A DNA stretch of 64,000 bases from Armatimonadota bacterium (GCA_028871815.1 JAGWMJ010000002.1:62001-126000); one strand, 5' to 3'; positions 17,292 to 26,373 are shown, counted from the first letter of the stretch. Numbers and translations are program-made. The notes: generated by a model from the letters alone, not told the origin.

Positions 17292-19210
17292 CTTCGGTCG
17301 CGCCCACCGGCAGTACACAGCCGCGCTCGTACGCGCGGCTTTTCACAGGCGATGGGCGCCACGACGTCGGTGACCGCATCTACCGGGCGCTCATCGTTTC
17401 GGCCGTGATCTTTTTCGCCGGCCTGGCAGTGGCAGTTGGAGCCACTCTGCTGGCCGCTTCCGTTCCCGCGATCCGGCACTTTGGCTTCGGGTTCCTTACG
17501 ACCCGCGTTTGGGACGTACCCCATACGCGATTTGGCGCCGCACCGTTCCTGTTCGGCAGCTTGGTCACCACTGCCCTGGCCGTTGCGATCGCCACTCCGT
17601 TGGGGGTGCTCGGAGCCGCATTCCTGGCATGCGTGGCGCCCCGCCGGGTCGGCGCCTGGCTGAGCGGTCTGCTTGAACTTTTCGCTGCAGTTCCGAGCGT
17701 CATTCTGGGTCTCTGGGGCCTGCAGACGCTGTGCCCCTGGATGGCGGCCAACCTGTTTCCGCAGCTGCAAAGTCTGGGCGGACGAATACCGTTCTTCCGC
17801 GGACCCGCAGTTCCCACCAACCTGCTGACGGCCAGCCTGATCCTTGCCCTGATGATTATGCCGATCATCGCAGCGCTTTCAGCCGACGTTCTCCGGACGC
17901 TGCCTTCGGAGTGGCGGGAGGGTGCGTTGGCGTTGGGCGCTTCGCGGTGGGAGACCATACGCCGCCTGCTAATTCCCGCTGCGCGCGGTGGACTGGGTGG
18001 GGCGGTTGCCCTCGCTGTAGCGCGCGCCATCGGCGAGACCATGGCGGTACTGATGGTGATTGGCAATACCCCGCAGATAACCGCTTCGATTCTGCAGCCG
18101 GCCAGTACCATTCCTTCGCAGTTAGCCGGGCAGATCAACGAGGTGCTGTCCGACCCCATTCAGCGATCGGCCCTGGCCCTGTTGGCGTTCACGCTTTTTG
18201 CGCTGACGGTTGGCCTGCGGCTGCTGGCGCATGGGCTGCTTCCGCGAAAAGGCTCCTTCGATAGTGGCAGGCGCAGTTCGGCGCCCGTGCAGAGCGACAC
18301 TCCGCTGACGATCGAACAGGTCACCAAACCTGCGGCCGGCACGCCCTTACCGCAAAGGGCGCGGCCAGTCTGGTATCGCAAAACAGCCGATCTGGTGTTT
18401 GCCACCGTGCTGTGGGGCGCCGTTCTGGTTTGCGTCGGCGCCATGCTGGCCGTTCTGATTTCGGTACTCCAGCAGGGTGCGCGCGGCGTAAACCTCACCT
18501 TCTTCACTCACCTGCCGCCACCACCGGGCGATACGGGCGGAGGAATGCAGAACGGGATCCTTGGAACCGTGGAACTGCTCGGCCTGGCCATGGCGCTTTC
18601 GGTGCCCATCGGAGTTCTAGGAGGAATTGGCATTTTTGAAATGCGAGGATCCAGACTTGCAGAGCTGGCGCGCGGCACTGCCGATGTACTGGCAGGAGCG
18701 CCATCGATTGTAATCGGTATGTGCGTATTCGCATTGGTCGTGGTGCCGTTCGCAAGGTTTTCGGCGTGGGCCGGCGCCGCGGCGCTGGCCATCCTGATGG
18801 TACCGCTGATCATTCGTGCCACCGACGAGATGCTGGCGCAATCGCCCGCCGCATGGCGTGAAGGCGCGCTGGCGCTCGGCGCGTCGCCCGGCGTCGCCAT
18901 GAGGTCCATCGTGGTGCCCACCGCCCTTGGCGGCATCGTTACCGGCATCCTGCTTGCCGCCAGCCGGGCGGCCGGCGAAACGGCTCCGCTCTTGCTGACG
19001 GCGTTCGGCAACGAGGTCACTTCGGTCAATCCCGGCCAGCCAATATCCTCAATCACGTTGCTGATCTACCGTTACGCGCTCTCTCCGTTTGACGGATGGG
19101 TATCGCTGGCGTGGACTGGTGCGGTGGTGCTGCTGCTGCTGGTGCTGGCCATGCAGATTACGGCGCGGCTTCTGGCGAGCCGTATCTCGTCGATGCCCCG
19201 GCAGGCATAA
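17288..19210 (+). CDS. Phosphate ABC transporter permease, PstC-PstA fusion
   Basis: The 640-residue protein contains two complete permease modules. The first (about 30-325) has the EAA-loop SEWREGALALGASRWETI and fits PstC; the second (about 365-635) has the EAA-loop AAWREGALALGASPGVAM and fits PstA. Each carries about six membrane helices. A soluble linker rich in Ser/Pro/Lys (about 325-360) joins them. PstC and PstA are normally separate polypeptides. The start is GTG 17288 overlapping the pstS stop. No break or frameshift is seen between the halves, so this is a real fusion. Confidence 0.94.
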   Translation: MTSVAPTGSTQPRSYARLFTGDGRHDVGDRIYRALIVSAVIFFAGLAVAVGATLLAASVPAIRHFGFGFLTTRVWDVPHTRFGAAPFLFGSLVTTALAVAIATPLGVLGAAFLACVAPRRVGAWLSGLLELFAAVPSVILGLWGLQTLCPWMAANLFPQLQSLGGRIPFFRGPAVPTNLLTASLILALMIMPIIAALSADVLRTLPSEWREGALALGASRWETIRRLLIPAARGGLGGAVALAVARAIGETMAVLMVIGNTPQITASILQPASTIPSQLAGQINEVLSDPIQRSALALLAFTLFALTVGLRLLAHGLLPRKGSFDSGRRSSAPVQSDTPLTIEQVTKPAAGTPLPQRARPVWYRKTADLVFATVLWGAVLVCVGAMLAVLISVLQQGARGVNLTFFTHLPPPPGDTGGGMQNGILGTVELLGLAMALSVPIGVLGGIGIFEMRGSRLAELARGTADVLAGAPSIVIGMCVFALVVVPFARFSAWAGAAALAILMVPLIIRATDEMLAQSPAAWREGALALGASPGVAMRSIVVPTALGGIVTGILLAASRAAGETAPLLLTAFGNEVTSVNPGQPISSITLLIYRYALSPFDGWVSLAWTGAVVLLLLVLAMQITARLLASRISSMPRQA

Positions 19211-19229
19211 TGAAAGGAACGGTTGTGAT

Positions 19230-19565
19230 ATGCGTAAAGAAATAGCGGTTGCGATGTTGGCGTTGATGGCGATAGCTGGAGCCGGCTGCTCCGGCGGCAA
19301 GCCGACAGGCTCGGCCGGCGCCTCCACGAGCAGCGTGGTGAGCCAGATCAATACTGCCATCGCCGCCGACCCGGCCGCCAACGGCACGGCGCCGCAGCTG
19401 GCGCTGCAGAATGGCTCGGTGGTTCTAACGGGCGAAGCGCCGTCGATAAGCGCGAAAACTGCGATCGAAAATGACGTGATAAAGACGCAGCTCAAGACCA
19501 CCGGCACGGTAGACTTTCAGGACAACATCACGGTCAAGGATGAGGGGCAATCTGCCCAAAAGTAA
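19230..19565 (+). CDS. BON-domain lipoprotein encoded inside the pst operon
   Basis: The 111-residue protein starts MRKEIAVAMLALMAIAGAGC, a lipoprotein signal with candidate acylated Cys at residue 20 (the -3 residue is Gly, a little unusual). The rest (about 35-108) resembles a single BON domain: VVSQINTAIAADPAA, LALQNGSVVLTGEAPS, then KTAIENDVIKTQLKTTGTVDFQDNITVKDE. BON domains bind envelopes or lipids in OsmY-like proteins. It sits 19 bp after the permease and its stop shares one base with the pstB start (TAATG), so it is translated within the phosphate operon. PhoU, often found there, is absent. Confidence 0.75.
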   Translation: MRKEIAVAMLALMAIAGAGCSGGKPTGSAGASTSSVVSQINTAIAADPAANGTAPQLALQNGSVVLTGEAPSISAKTAIENDVIKTQLKTTGTVDFQDNITVKDEGQSAQK

Positions 19566-20380
19566 TGGTTACAGCACCTGCGAAAACGGCTGTGTTCACT
19601 GCTGAAGCGCGCAGCGAAACGGTAGCGGCGCCCAGCATTGAAACGCGCGATCTCAGCGCGTGGTATGGCAGCCAGTCAGCCCTGCAATCGGTCAGCATGC
19701 TGCTCCGCCCAAACGCCGTCACCGCCCTGATGGGACCCTCGGGATGCGGCAAATCGACATTCCTGCGCTGTCTCAACCGCCTGGCGGATGAAACGCCCGG
19801 CTTCCGGCGCACCGGGGTAGTGACGATCGACGGCGTGGACGTAACATCGCGAAACGTGCGCGTGGAAGAGCTGCGCCGCCGCGTCGGCATGGTCTTCCAG
19901 AGGCCAAATCCGTTTCCAATGTCGATCTTTGCCAACGTGGCTTATGGACCCAGGCTGCATGGCATGGCTCACGGCAAAGGGTTGGAAGCTCTGGTGGAGC
20001 AGGCGCTGCGCCGGGCTGCGCTGTGGGACCAGGTGAAGGACCGCCTGCGGAAATCGGCACTGGAACTCTCAGGAGGGCAGCAGCAGCGACTCTGCATCGC
20101 CCGCGCCATCGCCGTGGAACCCGCAGCGCTGCTTCTAGACGAGCCATCCGCGTCGCTTGACCCCGCCTCTACGGCCGATATTGAGGCGCTAATCGCCTCG
20201 CTAAAGACCAGCTACACGCTGGTGATGGTGACCCACGATATTGCTCAGGCGCGCCGCGTTTCCGACTGGGCCGCGCTGCTCTGGGATGGCGGCCTGGTGG
20301 AGGCCGGACCCTCCAGCGATCTGCTGCACAATCCGATGCAGCCGCGCACACAGCGCTACCTGGATGGGCACCTTGCCTGA
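19565..20380 (+). CDS. pstB: Phosphate ABC transporter ATP-binding protein
   Basis: The 271-residue ABC ATPase has Walker A GPSGCGKST (57-65), Q-loop VFQRPNPFPMSIF typical of PstB, signature LSGGQQQRLC, Walker B ALLLDEPSASLDP and the switch His in VTHDIAQA. RCLNRLAD after Walker A is also a PstB hallmark. The N-terminal 25 residues are an unconserved extension. It powers the fused PstCA permease. The 3' end overlaps the likely start of the phoB-like gene by 17 bp. Confidence 0.96.
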   Translation: MVTAPAKTAVFTAEARSETVAAPSIETRDLSAWYGSQSALQSVSMLLRPNAVTALMGPSGCGKSTFLRCLNRLADETPGFRRTGVVTIDGVDVTSRNVRVEELRRRVGMVFQRPNPFPMSIFANVAYGPRLHGMAHGKGLEALVEQALRRAALWDQVKDRLRKSALELSGGQQQRLCIARAIAVEPAALLLDEPSASLDPASTADIEALIASLKTSYTLVMVTHDIAQARRVSDWAALLWDGGLVEAGPSSDLLHNPMQPRTQRYLDGHLA

Positions 20381-21080
20381 AGAGGCAGCCAGCCCTGTCA
20401 AGGTGCTGGTTGTGGATGACGAAATTCCAATTGTGGAAGCCGTAACCTACAACCTCCGGAAGGAAGGCTATGCCACGCTGCAGGCATTCAACGCCGAGGA
20501 AGCGCTGGCCCTGGCCGGCACCGAAAAGCCGGACCTGATTATTCTGGACGTGATGCTCCCCGCCTCCACAGGTTTTGAGGTATGCAAACGGCTGCGCCAG
20601 GCGTCACGTACGCCTATCATCATGCTGACCGCGCGGGCCGACGAGACTGACCGCGTGGTTGGCCTGGAACTGGGAGCCGATGACTACGTAACCAAGCCGT
20701 TCAGCATGCGCGAGTTGATGGTGCGCGTGCGCAACCTGGTCCAGCGCGCCAAGGCCGCCGTGCCCGATCCGGACGAGACTGTGCGAGCAGGCGACCTGAC
20801 GATTGAGCCCAGCCGGCGCGAGGTGCGCGTGGCGCAGCGCAGCGTGGATCTGACCCCGCGTGAGTTTGACCTGTTGCGCTATCTCGCCGCACACCCGGAG
20901 CGGGTGTTCAACCGGCAGGAGTTGCTGGATGCCGTATGGGGACCGAACGCATACGTGGAGGATAGGACCGTAGATGTGCACATCCGGTGGCTTCGCGAAA
21001 AGATTGAAGAGCAGCCCTCCGCGCCAAGGCGGCTGCTGACAGTGCGCGGTATCGGCTACCGCTTCCGGCCGGTTCGATGA
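20364..21080 (+). CDS. phoB: PhoB-like response regulator
   Basis: The 238-residue OmpR/PhoB-family regulator has the receiver (VKVLVVDDE acidic pair, D62 acceptor in LIILDVMLPA, K111 in VTKPF) and a winged-helix domain (RSVDLTPREFDLLRYLAAHP ... VDVHIRWLREKI ... VRGIGYRF), both close to PhoB/PhoP. ATG 20364, inside the 3' end of pstB, is used; TTG 20373 or GTG at the VKV segment are alternatives, since usual PhoB starts lie closer to the VDDE motif. Its stop overlaps the kinase ATG (ATGA). Expected target: the repeats upstream of pstS. Confidence 0.9.
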   Translation: MGTLPEEAASPVKVLVVDDEIPIVEAVTYNLRKEGYATLQAFNAEEALALAGTEKPDLIILDVMLPASTGFEVCKRLRQASRTPIIMLTARADETDRVVGLELGADDYVTKPFSMRELMVRVRNLVQRAKAAVPDPDETVRAGDLTIEPSRREVRVAQRSVDLTPREFDLLRYLAAHPERVFNRQELLDAVWGPNAYVEDRTVDVHIRWLREKIEEQPSAPRRLLTVRGIGYRFRPVR

Positions 21081-22126
21081 CACGAGCACGAACCAGCGCC
21101 GAACGGCGGATCAGCCCAAGGTCTGTTGCGCGCGATCACGAAGCGCTGCTGGCACACTGCGGCGTCGGTGTGCTGTTCCTGGACAAACGCGGACGCGTGC
21201 GCAGCCTGAACGCGCGCGCCGCCCAATTGCTGGTCATCAATGAAGAGAGCCTGCTGGATCACTCGCTGACCGCCGCTATCGATTCGTCCGAGTTCACCGC
21301 ATTGGTCCGCGCTGCCCGAACCCACGGCGTCACTTCATCGGACGAAGTGACGCTGCGCGATGCGATCCTGCGGGTTCACGTGCATCCGCTGAAAACCGAA
21401 CGGGCGCCCATGCTGGTGGTTCTGCACGATATGACGATGCTGCGGCGTATGGAGACGATTCGACGCGACTTTGTGGCCAACGTATCGCACGAGCTTCGCA
21501 CGCCGCTCGCCTCCATCCGCGCTATGGCGGAGACGCTGCGAGGTGGCGCGCTGGATGATGCCGTAGTCGCCGACCACTTCCTCGACACCATCATCAATGA
21601 ATCGCAGCGCCTGACCCGCATATCCGAAGACTTGCTGATCCTCTCGCGCATCGAGTCGCGCGCGCCTTTCAAGAAGGATTTCAGCCTCAGCAACCTCATC
21701 TGCGAAATCGTGCAGCGGTTCACGCCACAGGCCGAGGCAGCGCACGTGCTTCTCGACGCGCATGTTCCGGACGCCTTGCTGGTTCGAGCCGGCCCGGACG
21801 AGATGGAGCAGGTAGTGATCAATCTGATCGACAACGCCATTAAGTACACTCCGGCTGGCGGACATGTTCGCGTGGTCGCCGAACGCCTGGAAAAGGAAGT
21901 TGTGGCCACGGTTGCCGACAGCGGTATCGGCATTGCCGTTCACGATCAGCCTCGCATCTTTGAACGATTCTATCGCGTGGACAAGGCGCGCTCACGCCAA
22001 TCGGGCGGCACTGGGTTGGGGCTCGCTATCGTGAAGCACATCGTGGAGGCCCACGGTGGGCGCGTCGCTGTCTTCAGCACGCCGGGCAAGGGCTCGACTT
22101 TTACATTTACCGTACCGGTCGATTGA
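21077..22126 (+). CDS. phoR: PhoR-like histidine kinase without membrane segments
   Basis: The 349-residue kinase has an N-terminal PAS-like domain (about 20-120: HCGVGVLFLDKRGRVRSLNARAAQLL), a HisKA box with H138 (FVANVSHELRTPLASI), and an ATPase domain (NLIDNAIKYTP, DSGIGIAVHDQPRIFERFYRVD, GTGLGLAIVKH). No hydrophobic helix long enough to cross a membrane is visible, whereas PhoR of most bacteria has one or two. It overlaps the phoB-like stop by 4 bp. It may sense phosphate flux through contact with PstB or another cytoplasmic partner (inference). A 15-bp hairpin at 22301 ends the operon. Confidence 0.88.
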   Translation: MTRARTSAERRISPRSVARDHEALLAHCGVGVLFLDKRGRVRSLNARAAQLLVINEESLLDHSLTAAIDSSEFTALVRAARTHGVTSSDEVTLRDAILRVHVHPLKTERAPMLVVLHDMTMLRRMETIRRDFVANVSHELRTPLASIRAMAETLRGGALDDAVVADHFLDTIINESQRLTRISEDLLILSRIESRAPFKKDFSLSNLICEIVQRFTPQAEAAHVLLDAHVPDALLVRAGPDEMEQVVINLIDNAIKYTPAGGHVRVVAERLEKEVVATVADSGIGIAVHDQPRIFERFYRVDKARSRQSGGTGLGLAIVKHIVEAHGGRVAVFSTPGKGSTFTFTVPVD

Positions 22127-22300
22127 TAGCCGCCACGCTCCGATCTTGACCACCGACCTTTATGCGGCCGAATACGGCGGCGCGAGTTTGGGATAAGCGC
22201 TCAGCTTGAGATCGGCGAGCAACTTCCCTGGAACCTGGCTGGCGGAAACCGTATTCCGGCCCGGTGCGCACGCGTCGGGCCGCCCACTGAACTACAAGCA

Positions 22301-22335
22301 AAACGGGGCCGACTGCCATGCAGTCGGCCCCGTTT
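22301..22335. terminator. Perfect 15-bp hairpin between convergent units
   Basis: AAACGGGGCCGACTG (22301-22315) and CAGTCGGCCCCGTTT (22321-22335) pair perfectly around the loop CCATG. The stem ends in TTT, with A-run on the other arm, so it can terminate both the pho operon and the prepilin-like gene. The 170 bp before it (22127-22300) hold no gene that I can support. Confidence 0.82.
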
Positions 22336-22374
22336 GCTCGCACTGAAGATGTGCTGCGCCCGCAACGGCGCGGC

Positions 22375-23340
22375 TCAGTCGTTACAGTTCGAGTGTGCTC
22401 CGTTCTGATCGGTGGTCCAGTAGCAGATGTTGCCGATCACCTGGAAGTACGGCAGCGCCTTCACGTGTCCATCCACCCACTGTACGTTGATCATGCCGCC
22501 GTGTCGTGCCGGGCCGTCGAGCAGCGCCTGCTGCGTGCCGGCGCCGGTGGCGTAGGGTCCGGCCTCACCGCCGGTCCAGCTCCAGCGGGCATTGCCGATA
22601 TTCTTCCAGTAGTACCGGTAGAAAGTGCCCTGCTGGTTCAGGAAGTCCAGGTCCAGGCAGTAGCCGGCGGCAACCGAGCCGTCGGCGCAGGTGCTCAGGT
22701 TCAGATGGCCTGATTCGTTGCCGACATCGGGAGCGGCGCCGTAGTAGGAGGCATCCACCAGCAGTGTGGTATCGGTAGGCCGTGGAACCGACGCCTCGGC
22801 GATCGCCTGCGGCGATGCGCCGCCATTGGAGCTGAACGCACCTGCCGGGCTCATCCACGCATCGTTGTGGCCGTAGCTGTTCTGGCCGCCGTAGCCGACG
22901 CCACCGCATCCGACGGCGGTGTTGTTCAGGGAGCCGCCGCACATTGCGTTGTCGGTATTCCACTTCACCCACGGGTTGGGGTTGGAGGCACACTCGAAGA
23001 GCGGATAGCTCTTGATATAGGGCTGAAGCAGGCTGATCCAGAACGTTTTGTTTCTGGCCGCGCCGGAGATGATGCTGTTACCGACCGGATCCTGCAGCAG
23101 CGGATTGCTGTCGGTACCCGAGTTAAACCGGTGCGGATAGAAAACCTCGTCATAATCCTCTACGTACATCTGCGTTGCAAGGCCGATCTGCCGCTCATTG
23201 GAGAGGCAGCTGGCCTGCCGGGCTTTTGCCCTTGCCTGTGCGAATACGGGAAACAGGATGGCCGCCAATATCGCAATGATTGCGATAACAACGAGCAGCT
23301 CAATCAGTGTGAATCCCGTGCGCCGCTGGGAACCTGTCAT
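22375..23340 (-). CDS. DUF1559/H-X9-DG prepilin-like protein
   Basis: The 321-residue protein has a type IV prepilin-type leader, [20 protein letters not shown], with cleavage expected before F and the usual Glu at mature position 5. [20 protein letters not shown] follows, a form common in Armatimonadota and Planctomycetota. The C-terminal part shows [12 protein letters not shown], an exact H-X9-DG motif of the DUF1559 pseudopilin family, and a Gly/Asn/Tyr-rich middle. A good ribosome site (AAGGAG) precedes ATG 23340. Members occur in large paralogous sets; their roles are unknown. Repeated TTAAnn elements lie upstream. Confidence 0.93.
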   Translation of the reverse strand: MTGSQRRTGFTLIELLVVIAIIAILAAILFPVFAQARAKARQASCLSNERQIGLATQMYVEDYDEVFYPHRFNSGTDSNPLLQDPVGNSIISGAARNKTFWISLLQPYIKSYPLFECASNPNPWVKWNTDNAMCGGSLNNTAVGCGGVGYGGQNSYGHNDAWMSPAGAFSSNGGASPQAIAEASVPRPTDTTLLVDASYYGAAPDVGNESGHLNLSTCADGSVAAGYCLDLDFLNQQGTFYRYYWKNIGNARWSWTGGEAGPYATGAGTQQALLDGPARHGGMINVQWVDGHVKALPYFQVIGNICYWTTDQNGAHSNCND

Positions 23341-23410
23341 TATCGATCTCCTTCTAGTGCAAGCGTTGGCGGTCCGGTTCGCCGCCGGCCACTATTCTGA
23401 AGTGGCTGGA

Positions 23411-23491
23411 TTAACCCCACGTCAAGGCGAAATTAAACGTTGGTACGCTGCATTAACGCGCCGTGAGGGCGAGGTTAACCGTCGGTTAATG
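23411..23491. promoter_or_regulatory. Phased TTAAnn elements upstream of the prepilin-like gene
   Basis: TTAACC 23411, TTAAAC 23433, TTAACG 23453, TTAACC 23475 and TTAATG 23486 are spaced 22, 20, 22 and 11 bp. The last two also form an inverted repeat, TTAACC-GTC-GGTTAA (23475-23489). The elements lie 70-150 bp before the start at 23340. They could be tandem sites for a PhoB-type regulator or one palindromic operator; both are inference. Confidence 0.35.
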
Positions 23492-23599
23492 GTGGAGGTT
23501 GCCGCCGTGGTGGCGGCTGCCGCGCTTATGGCCGGGCCGGTATGCGGTGCCGCCGGCTTTGCACCAATGGTCGCGCCGCTGAAATACGCGTAAAGTGCA

Positions 23600-24960
23600 G
23601 TTGGCTGAAGTAAAGACCCGAGCGTGGGACAAACTTAGATCCTGGAGCGGGGCGAAGGTTGTTGGGATCTCGCTAACCCATACTTGTACATTAGGGGATA
23701 AATCGGGGGTATGCAGCATATGGGCGTAGCCAGCATGGCTGCATGCTGGTTGGCGGTGGCGGATGATGCAGGCGGGCATCCGTGACCCGCATGTCGTATA
23801 TGTCGCCTCTGTACCATCTTCGTCAGGGCTTGGGCGTTCGTCGCGTACCGCGACAAACCACACGTCTGCGTTATGAATTTAATGCAACATAAGTGACATA
23901 TTTCGGCAGCTGTCCTTGCTGTTTGCTGGTTGCCGGTGGCGGATTTCTGGTGGGCCGTCCAACGGCGACCCGTAGATTGTCGAAGGGATACGGCAAGCCG
24001 CTCACGTGCACGGCCACGTGCGCGACATCTGATGGCGCAATTGCTCACCGGCAGCGGCCTCTGCACCGAACGCCTCGCCCAACAGAGAGGTCGCCTTGGC
24101 CGCGGATGCGGCCAAATAGTTCGTCGAGTTCGGGAACTGCACTATCGCGGCGATGACGTTCGTTGATTCCTAGAACGACCTAACCCACACGCGCGAGGCA
24201 AAGCTAACCAGGGTCTTGGCGGCCACCATCCAACGACTGTCTGGCCTTCCTGTCCGAAGGGCGCAAGCCAAACCCGGCGGCATCATTCACGGCTTGCTCA
24301 AGCAGCACGGCGGCACCATTGGAAAGCCGATCCCGGAAGTGACGCCACGGTCATCACGTGCGGTCTGGCGCCGGCGACTGCCAACACCAAGCATTACCGA
24401 TTTGTACCCGACGCCGGGCTTATCATCCAGCCTGAAAACCCGCGCACCACCTCACCGTAACCAGCTTCCACAAGGCGCTCAAGGCCATGTTACCACCGAG
24501 GGCGAGACCCTCGCCCGAAACGACCTACGAGCGGCCGGCGACGTTTCGCGTGTCGATGCGTCCTCCGCGAGGTGGCTGATCCTTTGGCGCAGTGTTTCCC
24601 AACGATCAAGTATTTCAAACTGGTTTCAATCCGGCTATCTGGTCCACTTCGATACGCGAATTTCGGCAGCAATACAATTGACAAAGCATCTGGGGCGTTC
24701 CATATTCAACGCGGCTTCGGCCCGTTCGCCATCAGTCCTTCTTGGGCCTGCCTTTGACGTTATTGTGAGGCGCGTGATTCGCTGCGTTAACCGCCTCGGC
24801 GGCGCATTCCGGCGAAAGTGCGATCACTCTCCGAAATGCTTCATCCGTACGCTCGAATGGATCAGTGCTGTCGAACTATGCAGCCATACGGACCGGTGCC
24901 TCTATAGCTTCTCACTTCGCGGCTTTATTGTAGGACATCTTCCGTGCGGCGGCGTATACT
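23600..24960. other. Gene-poor stretch with probable gene debris
   Basis: No intact gene with a start, ribosome site and recognisable family is visible in about 1.35 kb. The longest frame (24216-24962, plus strand) has Ser/Arg-rich low-quality sequence. Several short segments read like real protein when frames are switched: plus-strand pieces GLPVRRAQAKPGGIIHGLL, TVITCGLAPATANTKHYRF and VPDAGLIIQPENPRTT follow each other across frame changes between about 24230 and 24460. They were not identified. This fits a decayed insertion at the edge of the restriction-modification island. Confidence 0.4.
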
Positions 24961-24966
24961 GACGTC

Positions 24967-25362
24967 ATGGATACGGACGAGCGCTACAAGCATATGTCCG
25001 CCGTCAGGTCCAAAGGTTCGAAGCCCGAGATCCTGGTGCGAAAACTGACGCACTCGCTTGGTTACAGATATCGCCTTCATGCTAAGAGATTGCCGGGAAA
25101 GCCGGATCTTGTATTCCTCGGAAAGCGAAAGGTCATCTTCGTCCACGGTTGTTTCTGGCACGGGCACGACTGCCGACGCGGAAAGAGGGTAATTCGGACT
25201 AACCAAGCATATTGGGCGCCGAAGCTCGCCAAGAACACTGAACGCGACGCTATTAACGCGGGCACGCTTCAGACAATGGGCTGGGGAGTGCTTGTCATTT
25301 GGGAGTGTGAAACCTTCCAACTAGACATCCTGCGGCGCCGGATCATCGAATTCCTCGGATGA
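24967..25362 (+). CDS. vsr: Very short patch repair endonuclease (Vsr)
   Basis: The 131-residue protein matches the Vsr family throughout: DERYKHMSAVRSKGSKPE, LGYRYRLHAKRLPGKPDLVF with catalytic Asp47, KVIFVHGCFWHGHDC (metal/His cluster; Zn-binding His and Cys), and the C-terminal WGVLVIWECE. Vsr nicks beside T:G mismatches created when 5-methylcytosine deaminates, and is normally encoded next to a C5 methyltransferase, as here. It is on the plus strand and its last 42 bp overlap, tail to tail, the end of the restriction gene. A TATACT hexamer at about 24954 may be its -10 element. Confidence 0.95.
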   Translation: MDTDERYKHMSAVRSKGSKPEILVRKLTHSLGYRYRLHAKRLPGKPDLVFLGKRKVIFVHGCFWHGHDCRRGKRVIRTNQAYWAPKLAKNTERDAINAGTLQTMGWGVLVIWECETFQLDILRRRIIEFLG

Positions 25363-26373
25363 CGCGTCTTCGTCGAGCCCGGTAAACAAATGATCCGACG
25401 GAACCCAGTCTTTCGCCAGACTGTCGGCCTTTTCCAGCCAACGAGGGATACGATCGGCCACCGGTACGCCTTCTTCCCAATACTCTAAGAACAAATCGTC
25501 GGGAAGATCGATTGCCGCTTGGCGCATAGCGCCTTGAATGCGCTCAAGCGACCGCAACAGGTAATTCCCGCCGCGCTCCTTACCAGCCACGCTTCCCGCG
25601 CTGAACAAGTCCCTGGTTTGCGGACAATAAACATTATGGTACTTGAGAATAAAGAAGGGGACACCCTCATACTTATTGCGAACCCGACTACCCGCGACGA
25701 TACCGGGAAACAGCAGAGCCGCTTCTGCCCGGATCTGCAGTTTCCTCTCCGGAGGTAGCCGCATGTAGAGCTCGACCTTGAGTTCAATACCTGGGCCGCC
25801 GTCTTCTTCAAGCCACCATAACGTCTCACCGGGCTTAAGTCGTTTCCTGGAATAGTCACGAACGTGGGCCATCTTTTCGATGGCTCCCAACTTCGAGAAA
25901 TCCTCGTAACTGATGTTCATCTTCGAGAACAAGGGCACGTGCGAGGCTGTGTCGGTCTCCATTTCAAGGACGAATCGCGGGGCATGCGATATGCGTACGT
26001 GAGTGATCGTTTCTTCATACCTTCCCCACTTCACGGCAGGCATCCCGCCAAGTTTCCCGAAGATAACGTATATGTCCTTAACGTCCCTGTCGCGCATCCC
26101 CTCGAAGATGCTGTTTCCAACGCTCAACCAAGAATCATTCGCAACGCTTTTGACTTCGACCCCATATCCGTTTGCTCGAATATCCGGGAACGCATGGGGA
26201 TGAAAAGTCGGACCGATGTCAATCCCCCCGACCGACCTTGCGACTTCCTGAAGCACCTTCAAAACTCGGTCCTGGAAATCCAATGGCTTAAAGTACTTCT
26301 TGCCCGCGCTGACGTCCTTATTCAGCCGTTCAACGGCAAGGTCAAGGACGGTTTCGAAGTCGCCCTGTATCAT
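25321..26373 (-). CDS. Putative type II restriction endonuclease (PD-(D/E)XK)
   Basis: The 350-residue protein has FPDIRANGYGVEVKS, i.e. PD-x8-E-V-K with D64, E73 and K75, the metal-binding core of PD-(D/E)XK nucleases. ATG 26373 overlaps the methyltransferase stop (ATGA) and is chosen over an upstream ATG at 26409. The nuclease core is in the N-terminal quarter; the rest (LRLPPERKLQIRAEAALLFP, VPFFILKYHNVYC) shows no recognised domain. Position directly after a C5 methyltransferase identifies it as its cognate restriction enzyme (inference). Recognition sequence cannot be predicted. Base composition is lower in GC than the housekeeping flanks. Confidence 0.83.
   Translation of the reverse strand: MIQGDFETVLDLAVERLNKDVSAGKKYFKPLDFQDRVLKVLQEVARSVGGIDIGPTFHPHAFPDIRANGYGVEVKSVANDSWLSVGNSIFEGMRDRDVKDIYVIFGKLGGMPAVKWGRYEETITHVRISHAPRFVLEMETDTASHVPLFSKMNISYEDFSKLGAIEKMAHVRDYSRKRLKPGETLWWLEEDGGPGIELKVELYMRLPPERKLQIRAEAALLFPGIVAGSRVRNKYEGVPFFILKYHNVYCPQTRDLFSAGSVAGKERGGNYLLRSLERIQGAMRQAAIDLPDDLFLEYWEEGVPVADRIPRWLEKADSLAKDWVPSDHLFTGLDEDASSEEFDDPAPQDV

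Noticed and set aside
24216-24962. 248-residue open frame before vsr
   Set aside because: No ribosome site, Ser/Arg-rich random-like sequence, other frames read better in places; treated as debris.
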